Assembly: GCA_016714165.1 (NCBI GenBank)
Contig: JADJNU010000002.1
Span: forward strand, 1,089,187-1,153,186
DNA length: 64,000 bases
Source of the DNA: Bdellovibrionales bacterium
GTDB lineage: Bacteria > Bdellovibrionota > Bdellovibrionia > Bdellovibrionales > UBA1609
Direction of reading: 5' to 3'
In this document: positions 51,471 to 60,655 of the stretch, in pieces
Position numbering within the stretch: position 1 is the stretch's first letter
Layout of the letters: each line of letters starts with the position of its first letter
Notes under the pieces: generated by a model
Seen by the model: the letters and a program-made list of their open reading frames with translations, nothing else
The model's database searches: none
Told to the model about the DNA's origin: nothing
Position numbers and translations under genes: made by a program

Positions 51471-52937
51471 TTAAACACTTCCACCAGGGGCGTAGTTTCT
51501 AGGCTTTCCACTTTCTGCTGAATTTGGAGAACGGGGATTAAATGAGCCGCGAGAGCCTCCCTCTCTGCCCCGATTTGGTTCGTCGGGAATTGGGGGCATA
51601 GGTCCCCTTGCTCTCTCCTCGAAACTGCGAAACTCTCCAAACTCAGGTTTCCACAGGAGTTTTACGGTGTCGGTGGGGCCGTTACGCTGCTTTGCAATAA
51701 TGACTTCTGCAACACCCCGAATGTCGGAATTGTCCTTTTCATAATAGTCCTCTCGATAAAGCATCATAATGACATCGGCATCCTGTTCAATGGATCCTGA
51801 CTCGCGGAGATCCGAAAGCAGAGGTCGTCTATTTTGTCGTGCCTCGACCCCACGATTCAATTGAGCTAATGCAATGACTGGGATCTTCAGTTCCTTTGCG
51901 ATAGCTTTGAGAGTTTTGGAAATTTCAGAAACTTCGCGCTCGCGATTGTCTACCTTTGACTTAAGACTCATGAGTTGGAGGTAATCAATGATAATCATGT
52001 CGATTCCCTGGCGGGCTTTAAGACGCCTGCATTTTGAGAGAATCTCAAAAGGACTTATTCCTGACGAATCATCGATAAACAAACTGGATTCACTTATTTG
52101 GGCTGCGGCATTGATCAGTTTTGGCCATCCATCGTCTGCGATATGAGCGACCCGCAGATCACTCATCGATATGCGGGCAACAGTAGAAAGAAGACGCATC
52201 ATGACTGACTCAGAGCTCATCTCCACCGAAAAAAAAGCGACCTTCTTTTTGTTGTGAATCGCGGCGTAAGTGGCCAAATTCAAGCAAAAAGCAGTTTTTC
52301 CCATCGAGGGTCGAGCGGCGATAATACACAACTCTCCCGGTTGAAATCCGCTGGTTAAATCGTCTAACTCAGGCCAGCCAGAGGACACGCCTGTTACACT
52401 CAAATTTTTTCCGTAAAGGCCTTCTAATCTTTCTAAGCTGCCCTTCACAATTTCATTGGCCTGCACAAGACCCGTGTTATGCTTCTCTTGGGCAAGAGCA
52501 AAAACCTCGGATTCCAAATTATTGATAAAAGCGGGTAGATCCTCGAAGTCCTGATCAAAAGCTTTCTGAACAAACTGTTGGTTAAGCTGAATAACCTTTC
52601 TCAAAAGAGCCTTATCATGAACAATTTTGGCCCAATTCCCTATGTTGACAGACGTGGGAGTCTGTTCAATTAACTCAGCCAGGTAGGGAATTCCACCGAC
52701 AGACTCCAGGTCTCCCCTGTCATTTAGCCAATTCCCAACGGTAACCAAATCCGTCGGCAAGTTTTTTCGGTTCATTTCTTTGAGGCAGGCATAGATCCGC
52801 CGGTGACTAGGTTTGTAGAAGTCCATTTCAGACACAATTTCAGAGACCTCATCCCAAACGGGTGGGTCTAGGAGCAAGCCTCCTAGGATGGCCTGTTCTG
52901 CCTCCATATTTTGTGGTGGAATTCTCTTATCAATCAC
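51471..52937 (-). CDS. dnaB: Replicative DNA helicase DnaB
   Basis: The hexameric helicase of the replication fork. The N-terminal domain begins PPQNMEAEQAILGGLLLD; the RecA-like domain has Walker A ARPSMGKTAF, VAFFSVEMSSESVMMRLL and IIIDYLQLM, and the C-terminal arginine-finger region with LRESGSIEQDADVIMMLYRED. A Gly/Ser/Arg/Pro-rich tail of about 35 residues follows the core. 488 residues. Confidence 0.97.
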   Translation of the reverse strand: MIDKRIPPQNMEAEQAILGGLLLDPPVWDEVSEIVSEMDFYKPSHRRIYACLKEMNRKNLPTDLVTVGNWLNDRGDLESVGGIPYLAELIEQTPTSVNIGNWAKIVHDKALLRKVIQLNQQFVQKAFDQDFEDLPAFINNLESEVFALAQEKHNTGLVQANEIVKGSLERLEGLYGKNLSVTGVSSGWPELDDLTSGFQPGELCIIAARPSMGKTAFCLNLATYAAIHNKKKVAFFSVEMSSESVMMRLLSTVARISMSDLRVAHIADDGWPKLINAAAQISESSLFIDDSSGISPFEILSKCRRLKARQGIDMIIIDYLQLMSLKSKVDNREREVSEISKTLKAIAKELKIPVIALAQLNRGVEARQNRRPLLSDLRESGSIEQDADVIMMLYREDYYEKDNSDIRGVAEVIIAKQRNGPTDTVKLLWKPEFGEFRSFEERARGPMPPIPDEPNRGREGGSRGSFNPRSPNSAESGKPRNYAPGGSV

Positions 52938-53110
52938 TTAAGCAAATCCCCTTTTTCCAAAAGAGATCTAGTGTTCAAAAATAGAATGGAAAATAAAAAC
53001 AAAATAACCTCGACCCTACCGAAGATTCGACTATTTTCTTTCTGTTTTAACATCAAGGCGCGGGCCAATTCAGGTTGCAATCTTTAACAGAACCCGCTGA
53101 TACTCGTACA

Positions 53111-53422
53111 TTAAGTTTCTGAATGTTTCATACTTCTAATTCTAATCTTATAAGTATCAATCTTTTTCTTGAGAGTGTTGCGGTTTATGCCAAGCATTTT
53201 TGCAGTACGGACTTGATTGCCAGAATTAGCACGTAGCGCTTCCTCCAGAAGAGGTTTTTCAACCTGTTCCAGGTAAATTCTGTAGAAATCATTCAGCTCG
53301 ATTTGAGCATCGCGTTGCTGAGCGAAAAATACCTCAAGCTTGCTCTTCACTAATCTCTCAAGACTTACAGACTGAAGATTGGCCACGAACAAATGATTTG
53401 AACTATTGAGGTTCGGTGCCAT
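53111..53422 (-). CDS. Fis-type DNA-binding protein
   Basis: The C-terminal helix-turn-helix (ANSGNQVRTAKMLGINRNTLKKKI, key residues shown in part here) is of the Fis family that also caps NtrC-type activators. The preceding 60 residues are helical. A G-rich stretch lies upstream of the ATG at 53422. It is a stand-alone Fis-like nucleoid or regulatory protein; targets unknown. Confidence 0.83.
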   Translation of the reverse strand: MAPNLNSSNHLFVANLQSVSLERLVKSKLEVFFAQQRDAQIELNDFYRIYLEQVEKPLLEEALRANSGNQVRTAKMLGINRNTLKKKIDTYKIRIRSMKHSET

Positions 53423-53479
53423 GCGAATCCCCACCCCCCGGTTAACACGAAACAATAAAAAAAGCAGAACAAGCTCTAG

Positions 53480-54130
53480 TTAGACACCTCGCTCTGTGTC
53501 CTTCCAAATATACTTATGCAATTGCAATTGCAACCGCGCACTTGATTTCCCAAAAAGAATTTTATTTGCAAGCCATTTTTCTGAGACTTTTCCATATGAT
53601 GGGCTGTATAAAACGCGGGATCCCATCTCCAGTCCAGTTCTGCGTACAAATCTTTCGGCCCATTCAAAGTCCTCCTCCGAACAGATAACAAATTTGAATT
53701 CGGAATTGACGTCTTCCAGCAACTGAAGATTTTCTGGGCAGAAGGCCTGAGGTTCGCCGCTGTCGGGTGTTTTGACATCAATGATTCTCTTAACGCGTTT
53801 ATCAACATTCAAGCAGCTTAGGTCCCCGCTTGTTTCAAGGGACACAATATAATCCAAATCACAAAGCTGTTTCATGAGCTTCAAGGAACTTTTTTGCAAA
53901 AGAGGTTCGCCTCCAGTTACGCAGACGTGGCGGGATTGAAAGGACTTCACCTGTGCAATGATCACGTCCAATCCCATGAGCTTGCCCTCGTTGTAGGCAT
54001 ATTTAGTATCACAGTAAGAGCATCGCAAATGGCAGCCAGATGTGCGAATGAAAACGGTTGGCCACCCGACGAGCGAAGATTCACCTTGAATACTGAAAAA
54101 TATCTCATTGATCTTTATTAAATCGTCCAT
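53480..54130 (-). CDS. queE: 7-carboxy-7-deazaguanine synthase QueE
   Basis: A radical SAM enzyme of queuosine/7-deazaguanine synthesis. INEIFFSIQGESSLVG begins the protein and the cluster motif CxxxCxxC is at C33, C37, C40 (GCHLRCSYCDTKY). VTGGEPLLQK is the SAM-binding GGE motif. 216 residues. No other queuosine gene is adjacent. Confidence 0.92.
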   Translation of the reverse strand: MDDLIKINEIFFSIQGESSLVGWPTVFIRTSGCHLRCSYCDTKYAYNEGKLMGLDVIIAQVKSFQSRHVCVTGGEPLLQKSSLKLMKQLCDLDYIVSLETSGDLSCLNVDKRVKRIIDVKTPDSGEPQAFCPENLQLLEDVNSEFKFVICSEEDFEWAERFVRRTGLEMGSRVLYSPSYGKVSEKWLANKILFGKSSARLQLQLHKYIWKDTERGV

Positions 54131-54276
54131 CTGTTCAACTTCTCTCCATAGAGCTGGACGAAAGGACAGTCAGAGCGGAGCGATAAACCAGCTTGAGGGT
54201 ATCCGTTTTCAGTCTCCTCAATCGAAAAGTCAAATCCAGACTGGCAAGCTAGAAAAATATACCATAAGCTATTGGA

Positions 54277-56709
54277 ATGAATCATTTATTTAAGAAATTT
54301 AGGGGTGATATTCTGGGACTCGTGTGGTTGGCGGCCGGCGTGTTTGTGGCCCTTGCATTGATGAGCTATCACCCCATGGATCCCTCATTTAACTCAACTG
54401 GGAGCGTTCATAAGGTAGCTAATTATTGCGGCTACTTTGGATCTTTCATGTCTGATATTTTTTATCAATGTTTGGGAGCCTCCGCTTGGCTTATCGTGAT
54501 CTCCTTTTTTCGAATTTCATGGATTTGCTTCTTAAACCGAGAGACCAAATTTAATGGCAGCCGCTGGGTTTGGTCGATCCTTCTGTTTGCTACAAGTTGC
54601 TCTTTGATAGGGCTCTATTTTCCTAATACAAGAATGTTTGCGCAACAGATTCCCGCGGCTGGCTTGGTGGGAATGATGGTTTCAAAAGGCCTGGTCAGGA
54701 TGTTCAACTTTGCCGGAGTGGCAGTCATTTTATGGACAGCAACCGCCGTTTTATTGATTTTCTATTCCGAACAAACATTGAAGGATTTGCTTTTTCTTCC
54801 ATCGGCCTTTCTCAAGCTTATTGCCACGAAATCAAGGAAGAAACTAAGGGGCTTACTGAGTTTGAAATTCCTGCCCTCGCTTCGTGATTCTCATACTGGA
54901 GAGCCAGTAGGTGCCAACATATTTTTAAAGGGAGAAAAAGAAGCCCCTGAAGGAAGGGTAAGATCGCTCTTTGCAATAAGAAATGAGAGCGGAAAATTTG
55001 CAGCGCCTTTGCCTCAGAAATCACCCGTGAAATTATTTGTAACCGAAGCCTCAAAAAAAGTTGATAACTCCCTTTTTTCCGCAAAACTGGGTGAAAACCA
55101 GACGGAAGAACCTGCACTGTCTGGCTTTTTGGTCAACAGAACAACAAATGTGGCAAAGAGACACAATGGTGGTGTTTCCAAAAGAACCATTGAACGAGTT
55201 GAGAATTGGTCTCTTCCGAAGTTGTCGATACTGGCAGATCCACCTCCCGGAAGAAATCAATTGGATGAAAAAGAAGTCAAAATCAAAGCAAAAATATTGA
55301 TTGATAAGCTTGGGCAATTTTCAATACGCGGAAACGTCGTTGGAATCAAACCGGGTCCCGCCATTACAATGTTTGAATTTAAGCCCGCTGCCGACGTCAA
55401 AATCAGCAAAATAACTGATTTGGCGGACGATTTATCCTTGGCGTTAAGCAGTGAATCGGTCCGCATCATTGCTCCAATACCAGGTCGGGACGTTGTTGGA
55501 ATTGAAACATCGAATCCTCATCGTGAAACAGTGTTTCTCAAGGATATTTTGATGCAAGAGGAGTTTTGGGATGAAGAAATGAAATTGCCGATCGCTCTGG
55601 GTCGCCAGGCCGACGGTGAACCAAAGGTAGTGGATCTTAGAAAAATGCCTCACATGCTTGTGGCCGGCTCGACGGGCTCTGGGAAGTCAGTGTTTGTGGT
55701 AGGGTTCTTGGCGGGTCTCTTGTTTCGTCATTCACCTAAAACACTGCGACTCATTTTAGTTGATCCAAAGCAAGTGGATCTGGCTGCTTTTAGCCACTGC
55801 CCTCACCTCATCATGCCTCCCATCCGAGAGCCTCAAAAAGCCGTGGGAGCTCTTAAGTGGGCTATTCGAGAAATGGAAAAAAGATATCGGTCAATGTCAA
55901 AGTTTGGCGCTCGAGGTCTTGAGGCGTTTAATGAGATTGTGAGCAAATTGAGTGTGCCAGAGTTAGCGCAACATGAGAAATTTCATTCGGAATTAAGCGG
56001 GGCAGCCAGGCTCGATGATTACTATTATGAAGTTCAGCCCTATCTCGTCATTGTCGTGGAGGAATTTGGAGACTTAATGGCCGTTGATAAATCCAATGTC
56101 GAGAATTCGGTTGTGCGATTGGCTCAAATGGCTCGGGCTTGCGGTATTCATCTTATTCTGGCCATGCAGAGTCCTCGTCGTGATGTTGTAACCGGATTGA
56201 TAAAAACAAATATTCCGGGCAGGGTGAGCTTCAAAGTTGCAAGTAAGATGGATTCTCGAATTATTCTCGATGAAAGCGGTGCGGAAAGGCTTCTTACAAG
56301 AGGAGACATGCTCTATTTAGCGCCTGGAGTAGCAAAACCCGAGCGTCATCATGGTGCCTACGTCAGTGAGGCTGAATTGAGTCAGCTCACAGAACATTGG
56401 GCCACTCAGAGTGAGCCCGTATTTGATCCGTTAGCGATGAAAATTCTTGAGGGCAATGGTGGTGGATACGATTTATCTGACGAGTTCGATGGCAATCAAA
56501 GTGCGGACTCCGACTTTGATGAACGCTATGATGAAATTTTGGCGTATGTTGCAGGATTAAAAGAAATCAGTGCCTCTCTCATCCAACGAAGATTTAGAAT
56601 TGGCTATCCACGTGCGGCGCGCCTGATTGAAATGTTCGAGGCCGAGGGAGTTATAGGGCCTTCGAGTGGCAGCAAGCCGCGTCAAGTTCTAGTTGGCCCC
56701 ACAGCTTGA
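54277..56709 (+). CDS. ftsK: DNA translocase FtsK/SpoIIIE
   Basis: FtsK pumps DNA at the division septum and helps resolve chromosome dimers. The N-terminus has four membrane helices (about residues 10-170), a linker of about 180 residues follows, and the motor domain has Walker A GSTGSGKSV near residue 465, the Walker B region YLVIVVEEFGDLMAV, and GIHLILAMQSP. The C-terminal winged-helix gamma domain (ASLIQRRFRIGYPRAARLIE) recognises polar sequences. 810 residues is normal. Confidence 0.95.
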   Translation: MNHLFKKFRGDILGLVWLAAGVFVALALMSYHPMDPSFNSTGSVHKVANYCGYFGSFMSDIFYQCLGASAWLIVISFFRISWICFLNRETKFNGSRWVWSILLFATSCSLIGLYFPNTRMFAQQIPAAGLVGMMVSKGLVRMFNFAGVAVILWTATAVLLIFYSEQTLKDLLFLPSAFLKLIATKSRKKLRGLLSLKFLPSLRDSHTGEPVGANIFLKGEKEAPEGRVRSLFAIRNESGKFAAPLPQKSPVKLFVTEASKKVDNSLFSAKLGENQTEEPALSGFLVNRTTNVAKRHNGGVSKRTIERVENWSLPKLSILADPPPGRNQLDEKEVKIKAKILIDKLGQFSIRGNVVGIKPGPAITMFEFKPAADVKISKITDLADDLSLALSSESVRIIAPIPGRDVVGIETSNPHRETVFLKDILMQEEFWDEEMKLPIALGRQADGEPKVVDLRKMPHMLVAGSTGSGKSVFVVGFLAGLLFRHSPKTLRLILVDPKQVDLAAFSHCPHLIMPPIREPQKAVGALKWAIREMEKRYRSMSKFGARGLEAFNEIVSKLSVPELAQHEKFHSELSGAARLDDYYYEVQPYLVIVVEEFGDLMAVDKSNVENSVVRLAQMARACGIHLILAMQSPRRDVVTGLIKTNIPGRVSFKVASKMDSRIILDESGAERLLTRGDMLYLAPGVAKPERHHGAYVSEAELSQLTEHWATQSEPVFDPLAMKILEGNGGGYDLSDEFDGNQSADSDFDERYDEILAYVAGLKEISASLIQRRFRIGYPRAARLIEMFEAEGVIGPSSGSKPRQVLVGPTA

Positions 56710-56823
56710 TGGCACGAACCTCGCCTTTGGTCTAGGCCACAGATACTCGTGCGTGCTTATGGATGCTTGCTCTCGCAGGCAATCCTATGATTCGATAGCT
56801 TTACAAACTCAAGGAGGATTTAA

Positions 56824-57399
56824 ATGAGAAGTCTATTAGTCAGCGCAATGTTAATGATCGGGATTCACGCCAACGCAAACCTCATCGAGACGCCTATTTT
56901 TTCATACGGTGAACTTCAGCAAAATTTGATGAGTGATGCCGAAACGATGGGATTGCCTTGGAAGAAGGGAGAACGGGCCAGCTATAATATCGACATGGGT
57001 TTTATCAAGGGAACAGCCGTCATGACAGTTCGGGAAGAGACGACGGTTGGATTTTGGCTTGATCAAGATATGGATCTCGGATTTATGGGAAAGCAAAAAG
57101 TTGAAATCTATATCGATAAGCAAACGGGAAAGATCTTGGAATTAAGAGTTAATGGAAAGAAAGAGCAACCGCCCGAGCCAGGTGAAACCGAAGTTGAGGA
57201 AACAAAACAGGACAGAGTGACCGTTCCAGCTGGAACTTTTGATTGCATCTACGCTCGCATTAAGGATATAAGCAAAAACGAAACTTCTGAGGCGTGGATC
57301 AACCCATCTATCGTTCCAATCATGGGTCTGATCAAGCAAGTAGCACCCGGCGCGATGGGTGAGGTAAAATTGGAGCTGACTAGTTTTGATAAAAAATGA
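56824..57399 (+). CDS. Secreted protein, function unknown (DUF3108-like outline)
   Basis: 191 residues with a signal peptide (MRSLLVSAMLMIGIHANA). The rest is beta-rich with a pattern of WKKGERASYNIDMGFIKGTA and DRVTVPAGTFDCIYARI that recalls DUF3108-type lipid-binding folds, not confirmed. Strong GGAGG ribosome site. Overlaps the next gene by four bases. Confidence 0.62.
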   Translation: MRSLLVSAMLMIGIHANANLIETPIFSYGELQQNLMSDAETMGLPWKKGERASYNIDMGFIKGTAVMTVREETTVGFWLDQDMDLGFMGKQKVEIYIDKQTGKILELRVNGKKEQPPEPGETEVEETKQDRVTVPAGTFDCIYARIKDISKNETSEAWINPSIVPIMGLIKQVAPGAMGEVKLELTSFDKK

Positions 57400-58274
57400 T
57401 GACTAGAGTTTTTATTTTTTTTTTGACGGCGAGGCTCATTTGGCTCGCCGTTTTCATTTCAATTAACATGACCGCGATCGCTCTTAACGTCGGAGAAAAT
57501 CTCTCAGTAAAGCAAATAATTGATCAAAGTCGCGCAATGTCCCTTCGTGGAGAACGTTTTCAAGCCCAGAACCAGCTTATTCTTGCGCTCAATAATCCAA
57601 GGACTTCGATGAGAGAGAGGACAACTGTCAAAGTTGCTTTAAATGAGCTTTCAAGGCAGTTCTTCAGCGACAAGGCCCTGGCAATTTTTGAATTGGGAGA
57701 ATCCAATCTCTATGCCAAAAGGAGTAGAGAAGCTTTGGAAAGATATCGAGAAGCACAGGACCTGGAGCCGGAAAATACAGCTATTTTTTCAGCGAGGGTA
57801 AGAGCTCTTTTGGCACAAGGAGATTGTGCAGAAGCCGAGAAATTTGCAGCACAGTCAATCGCTCTGCAGCCTTATGATGAGATGCTGAAACTCGTTCAGT
57901 TGAGATCACAGATTTGCACGGGGCAGAGCACGCTGTTCCAAAAAAGATGGGATTCGGAACTTGGTGAATTGGATAAAAATTATGGGCAAGCTGTCGCGTG
58001 GTTTAGGATTTTGGCCGCACACCATAGATCAAAGCCTTCGATTAAAGCCTTGCGCCAGATATCTGTGGAACATTCCGACTTTCCCGAGCCACATTACTAT
58101 CTGTTTCTACAAGCAACAGATCCTGATGAGAAGAGGGCGCGAGGGCAAGAGTATGTGAGTTTATGTAAAAAGTGTGACCATTTGGTGCGACGACGATATA
58201 TCTATGAGCCTCAAATCTGTGAGCATGTTCAGACGGTAGAGGATATTCTTGCCAAGGGAGACCCGAATAGATGA
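57396..58274 (+). CDS. Secreted TPR-repeat protein
   Basis: 292 residues with an N-terminal hydrophobic segment (about residues 4-27) and helical repeats consistent with TPR (YAKRSREALERYREAQDLEPEN, DCAEAEKFAAQSIALQPYDE; shown in part). Two Cys pairs occur near the C-terminus. No specific family recognised. Coupled to both neighbours by four-base overlaps, so it belongs to the envelope/DAP gene run. Confidence 0.68.
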   Translation: MMTRVFIFFLTARLIWLAVFISINMTAIALNVGENLSVKQIIDQSRAMSLRGERFQAQNQLILALNNPRTSMRERTTVKVALNELSRQFFSDKALAIFELGESNLYAKRSREALERYREAQDLEPENTAIFSARVRALLAQGDCAEAEKFAAQSIALQPYDEMLKLVQLRSQICTGQSTLFQKRWDSELGELDKNYGQAVAWFRILAAHHRSKPSIKALRQISVEHSDFPEPHYYLFLQATDPDEKRARGQEYVSLCKKCDHLVRRRYIYEPQICEHVQTVEDILAKGDPNR

Positions 58275-58504
58275 GGCCATTTCAAGGTCTGCCCTGTTTG
58301 ATTTTTGGAATTGCAATATTGTCTATCTGCAGTGTCGGATGCGGGGTCAAAGGTGATCCCCTTCCTCCAGAGAGTCCTGTGGAGTTGGGAAGAGGAAAAC
58401 CGTCCTATATTCGGGCAACTGAGGGAATGAATTATCCCGGCTTGTCCCCTATTAATAGGGAAAAAAATCAGTCTGAAGAGGAGGAAGAAGATGAAACCCG
58501 ATAG
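58271..58504 (+). CDS. LptM-like small lipoprotein
   Basis: A 77-residue lipoprotein. The lipobox is SVGC and the mature start reads CGVKGDPLPPESP, close to the CGxKGPL motif of LptM/YifL, a small lipoprotein that helps assemble the LPS transporter LptDE. In several proteobacteria this gene sits beside dapF or lysA; here it directly precedes dapA and overlaps it by 14 bases. The tail is acidic (several consecutive Glu). Assignment rests on motif and context. Confidence 0.7.
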   Translation: MRPFQGLPCLIFGIAILSICSVGCGVKGDPLPPESPVELGRGKPSYIRATEGMNYPGLSPINREKNQSEEEEEDETR

Positions 58505-59376
58505 TTTTTTTGGGGTTGTGACGGCTCTGGTAACACCTTTTAAGAAAGGAGCAGTGGATTTTTCTTCCTTAAGAAAGATTGTTCAACACCAAATCAAAAA
58601 TGGAATAGCCAAGTTTATAGTGAATGGCACGACTGCAGAAAGTCCAACTCTAGATCATCATGAAGTGAAAGAAATATATCGATTTGTGAGAAATGAGGTC
58701 GGTGAAAAATCCGTCATTATCGTGGGGACTGGTTCCAATTGCACTCGTAAAACGATTGAGTTTTCAAAGGAGGCCGAATCGTGGGGTGCGGATGGCTTGC
58801 TCGTCGTGACGCCCTACTATAACAAGCCACCGCAAGAGGGTCTTGTTTCACATTTTTCAGCTGTCGCTCATGCCATTCAGATTCCTCTCATTCTATATAA
58901 TGTGCCAAGCAGGACAATTACGGCGATAAGTTTGGAAACAATAGGTTCCTTATCTAAGATTGAGAATATTGTTGGAGTGAAGGAGGCGAGTGGAGATATT
59001 GAATTGGGTCGTCAGATTTTAAGAAAGTGCGCAAAGGGCTTTTTTTGTTACTTCGGGTGATGATTTTTCCTGTGTGGAATTAGCGGTAGAAGGCGGAAGG
59101 GGAGTCATCTCAGTTGTTTCTCATCTTATTCCCGCAGAACTCATCGCAATGATGAGCGCTGCAGTTGAAGGCGATTTCAGAGCTAAGGAGAGTTTTTTGA
59201 AATATTCAGGATTGTTGAAGGCACTTTACTCAGAAAGCAATCCGATTGGAGTCAAGATGGCACTTTTTAAAATGGGAATCATTGATTCTCCAGAAATGAG
59301 ATTGCCCCTGGTAGCCATGAGTTCGCATTCAGCCGCAAATCTTTTTGAAGAGATGAAAAAGACGGGGTTGGTTTGA
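58491..59376 (+). pseudogene. dapA: 4-hydroxy-tetrahydrodipicolinate synthase DapA, interrupted by a one-base frameshift
   Basis: DapA condenses pyruvate and aspartate semialdehyde in the DAP/lysine pathway. Residues 1-180 carry T47-T48 (NGTTAES), Y136 (LYNVPSRT) and Schiff-base K164 (GVKEASGD), so the active site is intact. The frame then stops at 59060. Reading 59040-59046 as six rather than seven T restores GFFVTSGDD and joins a second part (about residues 187-294) that ends normally. All the rest is family-like, so either a recent mutation or a sequence error is likely. GGAGGAAG precedes the ATG. Confidence 0.87.
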
Positions 59377-60073
59377 TGTCTAAGAAAAAGGTTTTAGTTA
59401 CTGGTTCGCGAGGGAGAATGGGACAGGAGATTCTCTCCTTATTGAAGGAAAATAGTTTATTGGAGCTAGGTTCTGAATTGGATAGGCAGGCAGGTAAAGC
59501 AAGTTTTCCTCCTCATCTGGATATTGACGTTGTGATCGATTTTTCATCTTTGGAATTATTTAGAGAGGGCCTGTTGTGGTCAGTTCAGAATGGGGTGCCT
59601 TTCGTCAGTGGCACAACTGGGCTTTGCGATCAAGATTATCGAGAACTCGATCGGGCTGCTCGTTCAATTCCGGTTCTGTGGTCCGCAAATATGAGTCTTG
59701 GTGTAAATGTTCTTCTTGAATTATTGGGAAAGATGCGAACATTGAGTGCCTATGATTTTCAAGTAGAGGAGTTTCATCATAATAAAAGCTTGATAAGCCG
59801 AGCGGAACGGCCGTCCTGATTCAGGACAAGCTGGAGAATACCTTGGGCAGAAAGTTGCCCGAGCCTTTATCCGGAAGAGGCGGGGGAATATTTGGTATTC
59901 ACAAAGTTTGGGTTATGGCTGAGGAGGAACTCCTGGTATTTGAACATACCGCCCTGAATCGCAGGATTTTTGCGCGAGGAGCTATAGGTTGTGCCTCCTG
60001 GTTACTGAATCAGAAGGCTGGTTTGTATGGTGTTAGCGATATGTTGGAATTGCGGGAAGCGGCAGGGAAATGA
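59376..60073 (+). pseudogene. dapB: 4-hydroxy-tetrahydrodipicolinate reductase DapB, interrupted by a one-base frameshift
   Basis: DapB reduces the DapA product with NAD(P)H. The N-terminal half has VTGSRGRMGQEIL, VSGTTGL and SANMSLGVNVLL and ends in FHHNKS; the frame then reads to a stop at 59819. The other half, in another frame, continues DKPSGTAVLIQDKLE and ends GVSDMLELREAAGK. Adding one A to the run at about 59783-59786 gives HHNKKLDKPSGTA, the DapB active-site motif. So a single missing base separates the halves. The ATG overlaps the dapA stop by one base; the end overlaps the next gene. Confidence 0.87.
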
Positions 60074-60603
60074 TTGAGGAAATTCATACGGCCTTGATAG
60101 GGATTAGAGTGTTTTCCTCTGAGGGTTCCCTTTTGATGCAGAAAATTGTCGTGGAGTTAAGGACTGAGGCCGAGGTTTTGTCGTCTTCTTCAATCTACAG
60201 AGTTTCAGGCGAAATCAATCACCCTGAACATATCCATGAACTGAAGCGAGTTGAAAAATTTGATGGATTGGCCGCTGTTCTAATGGCCTCTACGACGCAG
60301 GATCCTATGGCTGTGCTGAACTTTTTGCGGAAAATTGAAATCAAATACCGAAGTGAGGTTTTGCGGCGAAGTGTGAGTCTAAACTTGCTGGCTTTTGATG
60401 ATGAGGCTGTTATGACTCCTGAGCTCACTTTGCCTCATCCCGAACTTCATCGGCGCCCAGAATTCATTTTGCTATCAGCTGAGGTTTGGGGAGACTACTT
60501 TCATCCCGTTTTGAAGGAAAACCTCTACACTTTAACGCGAAAGTTTCATGACGAGCAATGGGGCAGGTTTTACGCGCAAGGGAAAACCCTTCTTGATTTT
60601 TGA
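60070..60603 (+). CDS. FolK-like protein lacking catalytic aspartates
   Basis: The outline follows 6-hydroxymethyl-7,8-dihydropterin pyrophosphokinase: an N-terminal ALIGI, SSSIYRVSGEI, VLMASTTQDPMAVLNFLRKIE, then SVSLNLLAFDDEAVMTPELTLPHPELHRRPEFIL. In true FolK the DLDIL motif supplies two Mg-binding Asp; here the matching segment is SLNLL, so both are missing, and the conserved Gly-Ser-Asn of the N-terminus is also changed. It probably is not an active pyrophosphokinase. It overlaps dapB by four bases. No other folate gene is nearby. Confidence 0.6.
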   Translation: MIEEIHTALIGIRVFSSEGSLLMQKIVVELRTEAEVLSSSSIYRVSGEINHPEHIHELKRVEKFDGLAAVLMASTTQDPMAVLNFLRKIEIKYRSEVLRRSVSLNLLAFDDEAVMTPELTLPHPELHRRPEFILLSAEVWGDYFHPVLKENLYTLTRKFHDEQWGRFYAQGKTLLDF

Positions 60604-60655
60604 ATTAAGGGGCCTTAAATGTTAGCCCAATGAATCGCTTCTGAAGGAGAAGGGA

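Noticed and set aside
54131..54276. Gap before ftsK as a possible small gene
   Set aside because: Only short frames without ribosome site or hydrophobic or motif content.
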